Positions 47,872 through 55,900 of a stretch of DNA of 64,000 nucleotides are shown here, in pieces; the stretch's first letter is position 1, and the number at the start of each line of letters is the position of its first letter. The stretch comes from Gottfriedia acidiceleris. Its GTDB lineage: Bacteria; Bacillota; Bacilli; Bacillales; Bacillaceae_G. The DNA lies in assembly GCF_004138285.1 (NCBI RefSeq), contig NZ_SCFN01000005.1, forward strand, positions 434,001 through 498,000, in the 5' to 3' direction. A program made the position numbers and the translations under genes. The notes under the pieces were generated by a model. The model did no database searches, was not told the origin of the DNA, and saw only the letters and a list, made by a program, of their open reading frames with translations.

Positions 47872-49593
47872 TTAATTTACTCCTACGGATGTGTATGCGT
47901 CCATTACAGCCTTTGTTTGAGTTGATGGTACGCCATTTTTATCTGGATACAAGTCACGTGAAGCTTGAATAGCAGCTTCGCGCATTTCTTTAAATCCAGA
48001 AGATGCTGTTAAGTATTTTGTTAAAGCACGGTAATAGATTTTTTCTACAGTAGCTCTACCTAATTTAGTGATTGTATATCCGTTATTTGTACCACCATTA
48101 GCTATTAAGTAAGCTGCTTTGTTGTTAATACCGCTATTTATATGAACGCCACCATTATCTAAATCACCAAGGTAACGGTCTTGGTATGTATCAGGATAAT
48201 GACCTGATGGCATATATTTCGTACTTGTTTTCTTAGAAGCAGGGTCACTCATAGAGCGAAGTCCTCCGTCATTAGGAATGTTAGGAGTAGTTATATCTTC
48301 TCCTAGTTCCCATTCTGTCACTCCTGTAGTGTATTGTTGAGTGAATTCACCGAAGATATCAGCTAATGACTCATTTAAGGCTCCAGATTCACCTTGATAA
48401 GTTAAGTTTGCCGTATGTTCGACAACACCATGTGTCATCTCATGACCAGTTACGTCTAATCCACCAGACATTGAACCATATTGAATCCCATCACCATCTC
48501 CGTAAAGCATTTCTACACCATTCCAAGCGGCATTATTCCATTTTGCACCAACGTGAACCGAACTGATTAACGCCATACCTTTGTCATCTAAGCTATTACG
48601 TTTGTGTATGTTTTGATAGTATTTGCTCACTTTATCAGAGTTTATGTGTGCTGAAACAGCAGCAGGATTAAGGAACATGTTATCAGCCCTGTTTGTTGTC
48701 ACTTCCCATCCTGTAAATCCCAAAAGACCTGAGGCGATGTTGAAAAGCAATTCATCCGTACGATGTGCGTCAAAAGTAGCAATTGGAACAACAGTAGGTG
48801 CAGCACTAGAACCAGTTACAGAACCACCATATAAATAGCTTGTACCTGTTTTAAGATCCTTACCAACAGGGAAAGTTTGCATTTTTCCATGTGCATCCAA
48901 CCCTTTTGCCATTACTGGTGATAGCGACGCTGGATCTGCTAAGTTATCAATAGCATCAAAGTTATTAATAATTTCTCCACTTGTAGCATCTACAAAGTAA
49001 TGAAAGTATCCTGGTGCTGGAACAGAAGTTGAAGCCTTAACTAAATACGCTAAGTAATACTTCCCATTATATGGATAGATCGTTAATTGCGCATCGATTT
49101 TGTCATAATTATTTACTGTACCGATTTCCTCTTCAATACCCTCTTTAGCAGTTGCAACAGCATCTTCCTCGGAAATAGTCGCTTCTGTTGGAATAACTGA
49201 ACGAGCTAACTTTTGTGTGACATTACCAAATGATGCATAAACATTGTTATTTGCGTCAAGAGCGACAGCTTGTCCCGATCCATAGATTGGAATTCCTTTG
49301 TACTGTTCAACTGTTCTTACATGGTAAGTATTAGTCTCGTTGTCAGCTTGTTCGCTTACAATCTTGAATTGTTCCCATGCAGATCCCGATTTCATTAGAT
49401 CTACTACTTTTGAATTAAGGTATGTCTTTACAACCTCTTCCTTACTTAATGCTTGATTAACTGTTGCTGCACTTGCTTTTACATTTACAAATGAAGGCAA
49501 AGTTGTTAACCCTCCTCCAAAAGCCACCGTTAAAGCCATTAAAGCTGGAATTGCCGCTTTTTTACTCATTCTTTTCTGTTGTTTCTTTTTCAA
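47872..49593 (-). CDS. npr: Thermolysin-type neutral metalloprotease (M4, bacillolysin)
   Basis: A 573-residue prepropeptidase with TTG start, 8 bases after AAGGAG; an in-frame GTG nine bases upstream overlaps that site. Signal peptide about residues 1-42, an FTP/PepSY propeptide to about residue 260, then the M4 catalytic domain with HEMTH (His384, Glu385, His388), the third zinc ligand Glu408 in GALNESLADIFG and the catalytic-side His in DNGGVHINSGINNKAAYL. Secreted zinc protease stabilised by calcium. A PlcR/NprR-like regulator gene follows on the same strand. Confidence 0.95.
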   Translation of the reverse strand: MKKKQQKRMSKKAAIPALMALTVAFGGGLTTLPSFVNVKASAATVNQALSKEEVVKTYLNSKVVDLMKSGSAWEQFKIVSEQADNETNTYHVRTVEQYKGIPIYGSGQAVALDANNNVYASFGNVTQKLARSVIPTEATISEEDAVATAKEGIEEEIGTVNNYDKIDAQLTIYPYNGKYYLAYLVKASTSVPAPGYFHYFVDATSGEIINNFDAIDNLADPASLSPVMAKGLDAHGKMQTFPVGKDLKTGTSYLYGGSVTGSSAAPTVVPIATFDAHRTDELLFNIASGLLGFTGWEVTTNRADNMFLNPAAVSAHINSDKVSKYYQNIHKRNSLDDKGMALISSVHVGAKWNNAAWNGVEMLYGDGDGIQYGSMSGGLDVTGHEMTHGVVEHTANLTYQGESGALNESLADIFGEFTQQYTTGVTEWELGEDITTPNIPNDGGLRSMSDPASKKTSTKYMPSGHYPDTYQDRYLGDLDNGGVHINSGINNKAAYLIANGGTNNGYTITKLGRATVEKIYYRALTKYLTASSGFKEMREAAIQASRDLYPDKNGVPSTQTKAVMDAYTSVGVN

Positions 49594-49844
49594 AAATCTC
49601 ACTCCTTATGTGAAAGTAATGTTGAAACAATTTAAATTATTGGGAAAATTCACAATAAAATCAATCGTTTTTAAGAAACTTCAATTTGAGATAATTTTGG
49701 CCAGTTATTTAAGCTTTTTTTAAAGTTTCGAGCAAAATCATCAAAATTCTACACCGTTTTTTAAGGAAAATATCTCGATATCAATTTACTGATAATTCGG
49801 TAATAATGAATGCAAATAGATTTGTTTTGAAGAGGGGAATAAAA

Positions 49845-50510
49845 ATGAGGAGAGCATTTCATAAAGTCATCCTGTTTCCTTGTTTATGCTGCATGTCCTT
49901 TTATGTAGGGTCTCAAATAGTAGGAGAAACGGAAGCGTTATTTTCAAGTCAACTTTCTCCAAAACCTATTACAGTAGCCGCAGCATTTGTTTTTCCAGCA
50001 ACCATCGAAGAGTTGGATAAGCGAGCAGAGGATCTTGAAAATCAGATGCAAGGAAATTATGAATCGATTATGGCAAATACACCAGACCAATCATTACGAA
50101 AATTGCGTATCAGACTAACCGAAATCACTACGATTGAACATAAATTATACCAACAATCGAATAGTTTACAGCTTGTGTATGATGAAATGTCTTCTTATGA
50201 CAATAGGTTGCAGGACCAAAAAATGACAGGAAATCAAACATTCGGTTACGTGCGTGAAGGATTTCAGAAAGTAGATCGCATTATAAAAGAGGTGCAAGAT
50301 GAGATTGACTTTCAAAAAATAGCCGACATTCGTTCTTCTATTACGTTGCAAATAAAGGACTTAGAAGAAAAGGAAAAAGGCTCTAGAGATCATCTACAAG
50401 ACACTGATAAAACCGAGATTCCAGCAAACAATCAAGTAGCAGAAAAGAACTCAAATATGGAAAAGCAGGTGACAGAAATTGATAAAGAAAATATTGCGAA
50501 TAGTAAGTAG
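49845..50510 (+). CDS. Exported protein of unknown function, first gene of the sipW/tasA-like operon (DUF4047-like)
   Basis: A 221-residue protein. The N terminus (MRRAFHKVILFPCLCCMSFYVGSQIVGETEALFSS) looks like a signal peptide ending in an alanine-rich site, and recalls TasA-type leaders processed by SipW. The remainder is helical and charged, with coiled-coil character (ELDKRAEDLENQMQ, VDRIIKEVQDEIDFQ, LQIKDLEEKEKGSRDH). From memory this fits DUF4047, found with sipW in the B. cereus group; not certain. ATG at 49845 follows GAGGGGAAT. It overlaps the next gene by 32 bp. Confidence 0.7.
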   Translation: MRRAFHKVILFPCLCCMSFYVGSQIVGETEALFSSQLSPKPITVAAAFVFPATIEELDKRAEDLENQMQGNYESIMANTPDQSLRKLRIRLTEITTIEHKLYQQSNSLQLVYDEMSSYDNRLQDQKMTGNQTFGYVREGFQKVDRIIKEVQDEIDFQKIADIRSSITLQIKDLEEKEKGSRDHLQDTDKTEIPANNQVAEKNSNMEKQVTEIDKENIANSK

Positions 50511-51024
50511 TCTAGCGGGAAGTATTTTCCTAGTTTTTGTATGTATATTAGCATTTGTTGTCCTTTCTTCCAGAATAGCTGGAGGAGAACCGACGATTTT
50601 AGGATACCAAATCAAAGTAGTTTTATCTGGATCGATGGAACCAACATTCCAAACAGGATCTATCATTTCTATTAAGTTACGAAACAACCATTCTACTTAT
50701 CAAAAAGGAGACGTTATTACATTTCACAAAGAAAAAGAGTTAATTACTCATAGAATTATTGACATACACAAAGTGAGTGGAAAAGTCCTGTATAAAACAA
50801 AAGGTGATCATAATAATGCCCCTGATTTATGGGAGGTTTCAAAAGAGGATATAGTTGGTCAGTATACGGGCTTTACGATCCCATATATAGGCTATGCAAT
50901 GGATTTTACTAAATCCAAAGAGGCGGGTGCTCTTTTATTAATTGTCCCTGGTATACTACTGCTCATTTCTGCAATGCGTTCAATCATTGGTGCAAAAAAA
51001 GAGCTTGAAGTAGAAAAAGCGTAA
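50479..51024 (+). CDS. sipW: Signal peptidase I, SipW type (ER-type)
   Basis: A 181-residue membrane peptidase with an N-terminal transmembrane helix (residues 9-30), catalytic Ser52 in VVLSGSMEPTFQTGS, His91 in LITHRIIDIHK, and a C-terminal helix (155-170). The Ser-His pair instead of Ser-Lys marks the ER-type group. It starts with TTG, 7 bases after AGGTG, within the preceding gene. SipW processes TasA/CalY and biofilm proteins, consistent with the following gene. Confidence 0.93.
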   Translation: MIKKILRIVSSLAGSIFLVFVCILAFVVLSSRIAGGEPTILGYQIKVVLSGSMEPTFQTGSIISIKLRNNHSTYQKGDVITFHKEKELITHRIIDIHKVSGKVLYKTKGDHNNAPDLWEVSKEDIVGQYTGFTIPYIGYAMDFTKSKEAGALLLIVPGILLLISAMRSIIGAKKELEVEKA

Positions 51025-51039
51025 TTATACTGGTTAAAT

Positions 51040-51088
51040 CTCGTGTGTATCCTTACCAAATACGCACGAGTTTAATATATTTTTTTAC
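51040..51088 (+). terminator. Terminator-like hairpin between sipW and the TasA-like gene
   Basis: CTCGTGTGTAT pairs with ATACGCACGAG (one G-U) and is followed by TTTAATATATTTTTTT. It may attenuate transcription into, or separate, the matrix-protein gene. Confidence 0.65.
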
Positions 51089-51109
51089 ATAATAGAGGAG
51101 GATTTTAAA

Positions 51110-51721
51110 ATGGGATTTACACAAAAGATTACAAAAGGAGTTATGACTGCGGCGCTAGGGATGTCATTAATCGGTGGAGGAACATTTGCATATTTTAATG
51201 ACGCAGTTGATACACAAAATACATTTGCAGCGGGTACATTAGATTTAGGGATGAATCCTAATGCGGTAGTTAACATCAGCGATATCAAACCAGGTGACCA
51301 AATCTATCGTGAATTTACACTGGAAAACAATGGTACATTACAGATTGGTAAGGTCTTACTAGATACAAAATATACTGTTGAGGATGTCAAATCAGATAAT
51401 AAAGAAGACTTAGCGAAAAATATTAAAGTGACAATTATGTACAACACAAGTAGTGCGACGAACACAGTTGTTGAAACAACACTGTATGACCTTCAAAACC
51501 AACAACCAGATATTACTGCAATAGATACTGGGCTTGGATATACTAAACAGGACGGCATTGTTCCTGGAGATAAAGAAAAAATCTTCGTATTATTTGAGTT
51601 TATTGATAATGGAGAAAACCAAAATGAATTCCAAGGTGATAAGCTACTGGTAAATTGGAAATTTAATGCACAGACAGAAGGTTCAACTTACCATGATGAT
51701 ACAGACTCAGATAGCAATTAA
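51110..51721 (+). CDS. TasA/CalY (camelysin) family secreted fibre protein
   Basis: A 203-residue protein with the leader MGFTQKITKGVMTAALGMSLIGGGTFAYFND, whose YFND segment is the SipW-type processing region of TasA/CalY. NTFAAGTLDLGMNP and ISDIKPGDQIYREFTLENNGTLQIGKVLL are conserved family blocks. It should be exported, cleaved by SipW and form biofilm fibres or act as a surface protease-like protein. Acidic Asp/Ser tail. GAGGAGG precedes the ATG. Confidence 0.92.
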   Translation: MGFTQKITKGVMTAALGMSLIGGGTFAYFNDAVDTQNTFAAGTLDLGMNPNAVVNISDIKPGDQIYREFTLENNGTLQIGKVLLDTKYTVEDVKSDNKEDLAKNIKVTIMYNTSSATNTVVETTLYDLQNQQPDITAIDTGLGYTKQDGIVPGDKEKIFVLFEFIDNGENQNEFQGDKLLVNWKFNAQTEGSTYHDDTDSDSN

Positions 51722-51756
51722 GAGTCAGGGTTAAGGGAAAAGGAAATTTAAAAAAG

Positions 51757-51790
51757 ACCCACAAGGAAATACTTGTGGGTACTTTTAGTT
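51757..51790 (+). terminator. Intrinsic terminator after the TasA-like gene
   Basis: ACCCACAAG and CTTGTGGGT enclose a 6-base loop, followed by ACTTTTAGTTT. Confidence 0.8.
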
Positions 51791-51880
51791 TATATGGATT
51801 TTTGTGATAGGCTCTTTGTTTTATATATTTAATCAATTATTTCTGAAGTTTTTGTATTAATAATAGCCAGTTAACCTAGT

Positions 51881-52447
51881 CTATTTATTCCTTCTCGTCC
51901 TTCTAGCAAATCCAAATGCGACAATGAGTGCTCCAATTGAGTCTGCGATTATATCTGTCATTGTATCAAAATTACCACCGCCTTGAGTATTAGTTCCGAA
52001 AAATTGGTCGCTACTGAATTCCCAAATTTCCCATATGGCTCCACAAAATACTCCAAATGAAAAAACAAATAGAAAAATGAATCCGGCGGACATTTCACTC
52101 CGATACTGTTTGGTTGTCAATTTTCCCATTAAATCATTTGCTAAAAACGCGACTAGCGTGCCACTTAGAAAATGTAAAAACGTATCCCACCAGCCTAAAC
52201 TATAAAATCTAAGCATTGAACCAAGACATAGGGACCCTATTAAAAAAGCAAAATAAGAGATAATAAATGAAAATGCAAATCGAATTTTAAAAAACTTATC
52301 TAATATGAGTGGCACGAGTGCACAAGCGAAGCCACCTAGTGCGATTGGATATCGATAAGAATCGTCCCTCATGAAAAAAATGACGAATAGGACAAGCATT
52401 ACAATTGCAAAGACAATGCTTAAGATTGTTTGTATGCCTCTTTTCAT
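51881..52447 (-). CDS. Polytopic membrane protein (DUF2238-like), unknown function
   Basis: A 188-residue protein with about five transmembrane helices. GWWDTFLHFLSGTLVAFLANDLMG and FGVFCGAIWEIWEFSSDQFFGTNTQGGGNFDTMTDIIADSIGAL carry conserved His, Glu and Asp residues in or near membranes, typical of DUF2238/YjdF-like proteins. The ATG at 52447 follows GGGGG on the minus strand; an upstream in-frame start was rejected. Stands alone. Confidence 0.75.
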   Translation of the reverse strand: MKRGIQTILSIVFAIVMLVLFVIFFMRDDSYRYPIALGGFACALVPLILDKFFKIRFAFSFIISYFAFLIGSLCLGSMLRFYSLGWWDTFLHFLSGTLVAFLANDLMGKLTTKQYRSEMSAGFIFLFVFSFGVFCGAIWEIWEFSSDQFFGTNTQGGGNFDTMTDIIADSIGALIVAFGFARRTRRNK

Positions 52448-52633
52448 TTCGAATCCCCCATTCATTCTGTTTTTATCTCTATTCAAACCTCAATACAAAA
52501 CATGATTAGTTTAAAATCCTAAAAATGAGCTTAACTTTGACATAAAAGGTTCAACAAATGAACCTATAGAATAAGGAAATTTGGTTTAGTATTGAATTAT
52601 GGATATGAGTGGCAATTAGTTGGGAGGATAATT

Positions 52634-52855
52634 ATGAACTTTTTCGCATACTTAAAAGATTTTTTTTGGTATACTATTAAAACATATTTACTTCCATTTA
52701 TTATTGTTATTGCTTCAATAGTAATTGTTTTTTGGAGATTATTAGGTGATGAATTTACATTTAAATACATACGATTAGAAATAATCTATTTCATTTGTTT
52801 TTTCTTATTAGTATCTTTTACAACATATGAGATGAAGGGGCATAAAAATGAATAA
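52634..52855 (+). CDS. Small two-helix membrane protein, unknown
   Basis: A 73-residue protein with transmembrane segments near residues 14-36 and 46-64 and a short charged C terminus. ATG at 52634 follows GGGAGG. It overlaps the following lipase-like gene by 8 bp and so is translationally coupled with it. I do not recognise a family. Confidence 0.65.
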   Translation: MNFFAYLKDFFWYTIKTYLLPFIIVIASIVIVFWRLLGDEFTFKYIRLEIIYFICFFLLVSFTTYEMKGHKNE

Positions 52856-53777
52856 TTGGGAAGGATTAATTTCGGCGAAGGATCGAACAAAAATCTATTT
52901 GCGAAAATATATTCCTGCTGAACCAATTGCTGTAATTCAAATTGTACATGGAATGGCAGAACATGGTGGGGCTTATGAAAAATTTATTGAATATTTAGTT
53001 CATAATCAGTTTGCAGTCTTTATACATGATCAAAGAGGTCACGGGAAAACAGCTGCGCTTGAAGATGATTTAGGTTTTTTTGGTGAAGAAATCGGCTGGG
53101 ATGAAGTTGCTAAAGATATCATTTTTATAAGTAAGATGATTAGAAAAGAATTAAAAGATATCCCTTTAATTCTATTTGGACATAGTATGGGGTCTTATTT
53201 AAGCAGACGAGTAGTTCAATTAAATGGAGGACTATACGATGGTCTAATTATTTCAGGAACCGGATGCGATCCAGGAATACTAAGAAAATTAGGCGTCTTT
53301 ATTTCAAGTGCTGAGGCATTTTTGATTGGTGCTAATAAGAGAAGTAAAATTTTAGACTTCTTAACTTTTGGGAACTTCAATAATCATTTTAAGTTTCCTA
53401 AAACAAAATATGATTGGTTAACAAGAGATGAAGCTGAGATTGATCGCTATATAAAAGATCCATTTTGTGGTTTTATTTGTTCTTCAAGTTATTATCGTGA
53501 ACTGTTGAAAGGGATCGGTATTATACATCGTAAAGAGGAAATAAAGAAGACACCAACTTCAATGCCAATTTATATTTTTTCTGGAGATAAAGATCCAGTT
53601 GGTCAAAATGGTAACGGTGTAAAGAAGGTTTATGGGTTATATAAAGATATTGGATGTACAAATGTAAAGTTGAAATTATATGAAGAAGGTCGCCATGAGA
53701 TGCTTCATGAAACCAATAAAGATGAAGTTTATCAAGATGTAAAAACTTGGATAGAAGAAACGATCTTAAAACATTAA
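52848..53777 (+). CDS. Alpha/beta hydrolase, monoacylglycerol lipase-like (serine aminopeptidase S33 type)
   Basis: A 309-residue protein. IVHGMAEHGGAYEKFIEYL, IHDQRGHGKT and the nucleophile elbow LFGHSMGSYLSRR (Ser113) are typical lysophospholipase/monoglyceride lipase motifs; Asp in SGDKDPVG and His in EEGRHEML complete the triad. Cytoplasmic, without a signal peptide. Confidence 0.9.
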   Translation: MNNWEGLISAKDRTKIYLRKYIPAEPIAVIQIVHGMAEHGGAYEKFIEYLVHNQFAVFIHDQRGHGKTAALEDDLGFFGEEIGWDEVAKDIIFISKMIRKELKDIPLILFGHSMGSYLSRRVVQLNGGLYDGLIISGTGCDPGILRKLGVFISSAEAFLIGANKRSKILDFLTFGNFNNHFKFPKTKYDWLTRDEAEIDRYIKDPFCGFICSSSYYRELLKGIGIIHRKEEIKKTPTSMPIYIFSGDKDPVGQNGNGVKKVYGLYKDIGCTNVKLKLYEEGRHEMLHETNKDEVYQDVKTWIEETILKH

Positions 53778-53861
53778 ATAAGTGTTGTACTCTCATATTG
53801 AAGTATAGTATTCTTCATAGTAGAATAGGAAGTAACAGTATTTTACTGTGGAGGTGAAGAA

Positions 53862-54095
53862 ATGCATACGTTTTTATCTGTACTTTTAATTATTGTTTCA
53901 GTACTTATGATTGTTTTAGTTCTACTTCAATCTAGTAAAAGTAACGGTCTATCAGGTGCGATATCTGGTGGTGCTGAGCAACTGTTTGGCAAGCAAAAAG
54001 CTCGTGGTTTTGAACTAGTTTTACAACGAATAACAGTTGTTGTAGCAGTTTTATTCTTCATTCTATCGATTGCTGTAACATATTTTAAACTGTAA
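53862..54095 (+). CDS. secG: Preprotein translocase subunit SecG
   Basis: A 77-residue protein with two transmembrane helices and the signature [33 protein letters not shown]. Part of the SecYEG channel. GGAGGTGAAG precedes the ATG. In Bacillus secG is followed by est, rnr and smpB; here a DinB-like gene is inserted on the opposite strand before est. Confidence 0.96.
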   Translation: MHTFLSVLLIIVSVLMIVLVLLQSSKSNGLSGAISGGAEQLFGKQKARGFELVLQRITVVVAVLFFILSIAVTYFKL

Positions 54096-54097
54096 TA

Positions 54098-54130
54098 AAC
54101 AAGCTGCCTACAGGGGTGGCTTTTTTATTT
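54098..54130 (+). terminator. Intrinsic terminator after secG
   Basis: AAGCTGCC pairs with GGTGGCTT (one G-U), followed by TTTTATTTTG. Confidence 0.85.
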
Positions 54131-54265
54131 TGTTAAAATTGTAATAAATAGGACATCATTTTTGATATCTATTTATACTGTAGTTAAGAGTAGAAAATAA
54201 GGTAATTTAAGTAATAGTTGGAAATATGTTCAATAATTAATATAGAGATGTTGATTAGGATTAAA

Positions 54266-54298
54266 AAAAATACAGCCAAGTTTTGGCTGTATTTTAGT
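54266..54298 (-). terminator. Terminator of the DinB-like gene
   Basis: AATACAGCCAA and TTGGCTGTATT form a perfect stem; the minus strand continues in TTTTTTTTAA. 54131-54265 shows nothing. Confidence 0.85.
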
Positions 54299-54320
54299 AT
54301 GTAGATAAAAGTTTAAAAAC

Positions 54321-54812
54321 TTAACCCTTCATTGCAGCCCATTCTTCTTTACTTGGACCGTACATTCCAGGAATAGCTAATCCTGCTTGTCTCATTAATA
54401 CAGTCATTTGGCCACGGTGATGCGTTTGGTGTGAAATTGCCATACGTAGTAATGCATAAATAGGCATTTCAAGGAATCCAAAAGCGTTAATAATTTGATT
54501 TAAATCTTTTTCTTTCCATTCTTTTTGTGCTGCTTCAATCATTGCTTTACTAGCTTCTGCGTATTTTTCAGTAATTTCCTTCGCAGTTGCAGGCATTTCT
54601 TCCTTGCTCATAGATGCTTCGAATTGTAAACCAGATTGTGAAATGATCGCTTTAATTGCTGTAGTTATATGCCAAGCTAATTCTCCTAAAGAACTAAAAT
54701 CTTCACCAATTGATTGATCAAGTGATTCATCAGTCATAGCATTTAGTAATTTGATCGTGTTTTCTTCTTCCATTTTCCATTCAGTAATAAATTCTTCAAC
54801 ATTATTAAACAT
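54321..54812 (-). CDS. DinB family metal-dependent protein
   Basis: A 163-residue four-helix-bundle protein. His48 (ELAWHITTA) and the HQTHHRGQ motif (His128 and His132) match the metal triad of the DinB/YfiT fold, often linked to bacillithiol or thiol transfer. On the minus strand GGAGGATACGTT precedes the ATG. Function unassigned. It interrupts the secG-est order. Confidence 0.88.
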   Translation of the reverse strand: MFNNVEEFITEWKMEEENTIKLLNAMTDESLDQSIGEDFSSLGELAWHITTAIKAIISQSGLQFEASMSKEEMPATAKEITEKYAEASKAMIEAAQKEWKEKDLNQIINAFGFLEMPIYALLRMAISHQTHHRGQMTVLMRQAGLAIPGMYGPSKEEWAAMKG

Positions 54813-55093
54813 AACGTATCCTCCTCTTGTTGGTTAAATTACCAACATTATTATTACCACACCTTTTATTAAATCATAACAAGTTAATTAAAAAAACTGT
54901 TTATTGGTAAATCTTTGCAATGAAAGGTAAAATAAAAGAATCTTTACGTAAAATTAGTTAAATCTTATTATTGATAAATTAAAATTGAGAAATGAGAAGA
55001 TGACAATTAATTATTTAAATGAATGAAATCATTTAAAGGTATTATAAAAGTAACGAAAGAAAAATGGATAGAAAAGTTTTGGAGTGAGTATAT

Positions 55094-55834
55094 ATGAGAG
55101 TAACAATGCCGAAGCCATTTACATTTGAAGGTGGAGATCGAGCAGTTTTATTATTACATGGATTTACAGGACATTCTGCGGATGTTCGTATGCTTGGCCG
55201 TTTTTTAGAAAAACAAGGTTATACTTGTCATGCACCACATTATAAAGGACATGGTGTACCACCAGATGAGCTTGTTCATACTGGACCAGAGGACTGGTGG
55301 AAGGATGTAATGGAAGCTTATCAATATCTAAAGGATAAAGGACATCAAAAAATTGCAGCGGTAGGTCTATCTTTAGGAGGAGTATTTGCATTAAAGCTAG
55401 GTTATACTGTTCCATTGAATGGTATTGTCACAATGTGTTCGCCAATGTACATAAAAAGTGAAGAAATTATGTATGAAGGTGTCCTAGCTTATACAAGAGA
55501 GTTTAAGAAACGTGAAGGGAAATCTCCTGAACAAATTGAAGTAGAAATGGAAGAGTTTAAAAAAACTCCGATGAATACATTAAAAGCTCTTCAAGGTTTA
55601 ATTAAAGAAGTGCGTGAAAATGTTGATACAGTGTATGCACCAACATTTGTCGTACAATCTACTGTAGACGAGATGATTAATACAAACAGCGCAAATATTA
55701 TTTATAATGAAGTACAATCTGATCAGAAAAAATTAAAGTGGTACGAAAATTCAACGCATGTTATTACGCTTGGACAAGAAAAAGACATGTTACATGAAGA
55801 TGTGCTAACATTTCTTAATGAATTGGAATGGTAG
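55094..55834 (+). CDS. est: Carboxylesterase (Est30/YvaK-like)
   Basis: A 246-residue alpha/beta hydrolase: oxyanion region [17 protein letters not shown], nucleophile Ser93 in VGLSLGG, Asp in STVDEMI and His in STHVITL. Same length and motifs as the thermostable esterase Est30 of Geobacillus. GGAGTGAG precedes the ATG. Located before rnr as in other Bacillaceae. Confidence 0.95.
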   Translation: MRVTMPKPFTFEGGDRAVLLLHGFTGHSADVRMLGRFLEKQGYTCHAPHYKGHGVPPDELVHTGPEDWWKDVMEAYQYLKDKGHQKIAAVGLSLGGVFALKLGYTVPLNGIVTMCSPMYIKSEEIMYEGVLAYTREFKKREGKSPEQIEVEMEEFKKTPMNTLKALQGLIKEVRENVDTVYAPTFVVQSTVDEMINTNSANIIYNEVQSDQKKLKWYENSTHVITLGQEKDMLHEDVLTFLNELEW

Positions 55835-55900
55835 AATGAAATCTTTCTGGACAAACTTAAATTATATACCCTTTAGCAATTAGAAAAAGGAGGGAAAAGT

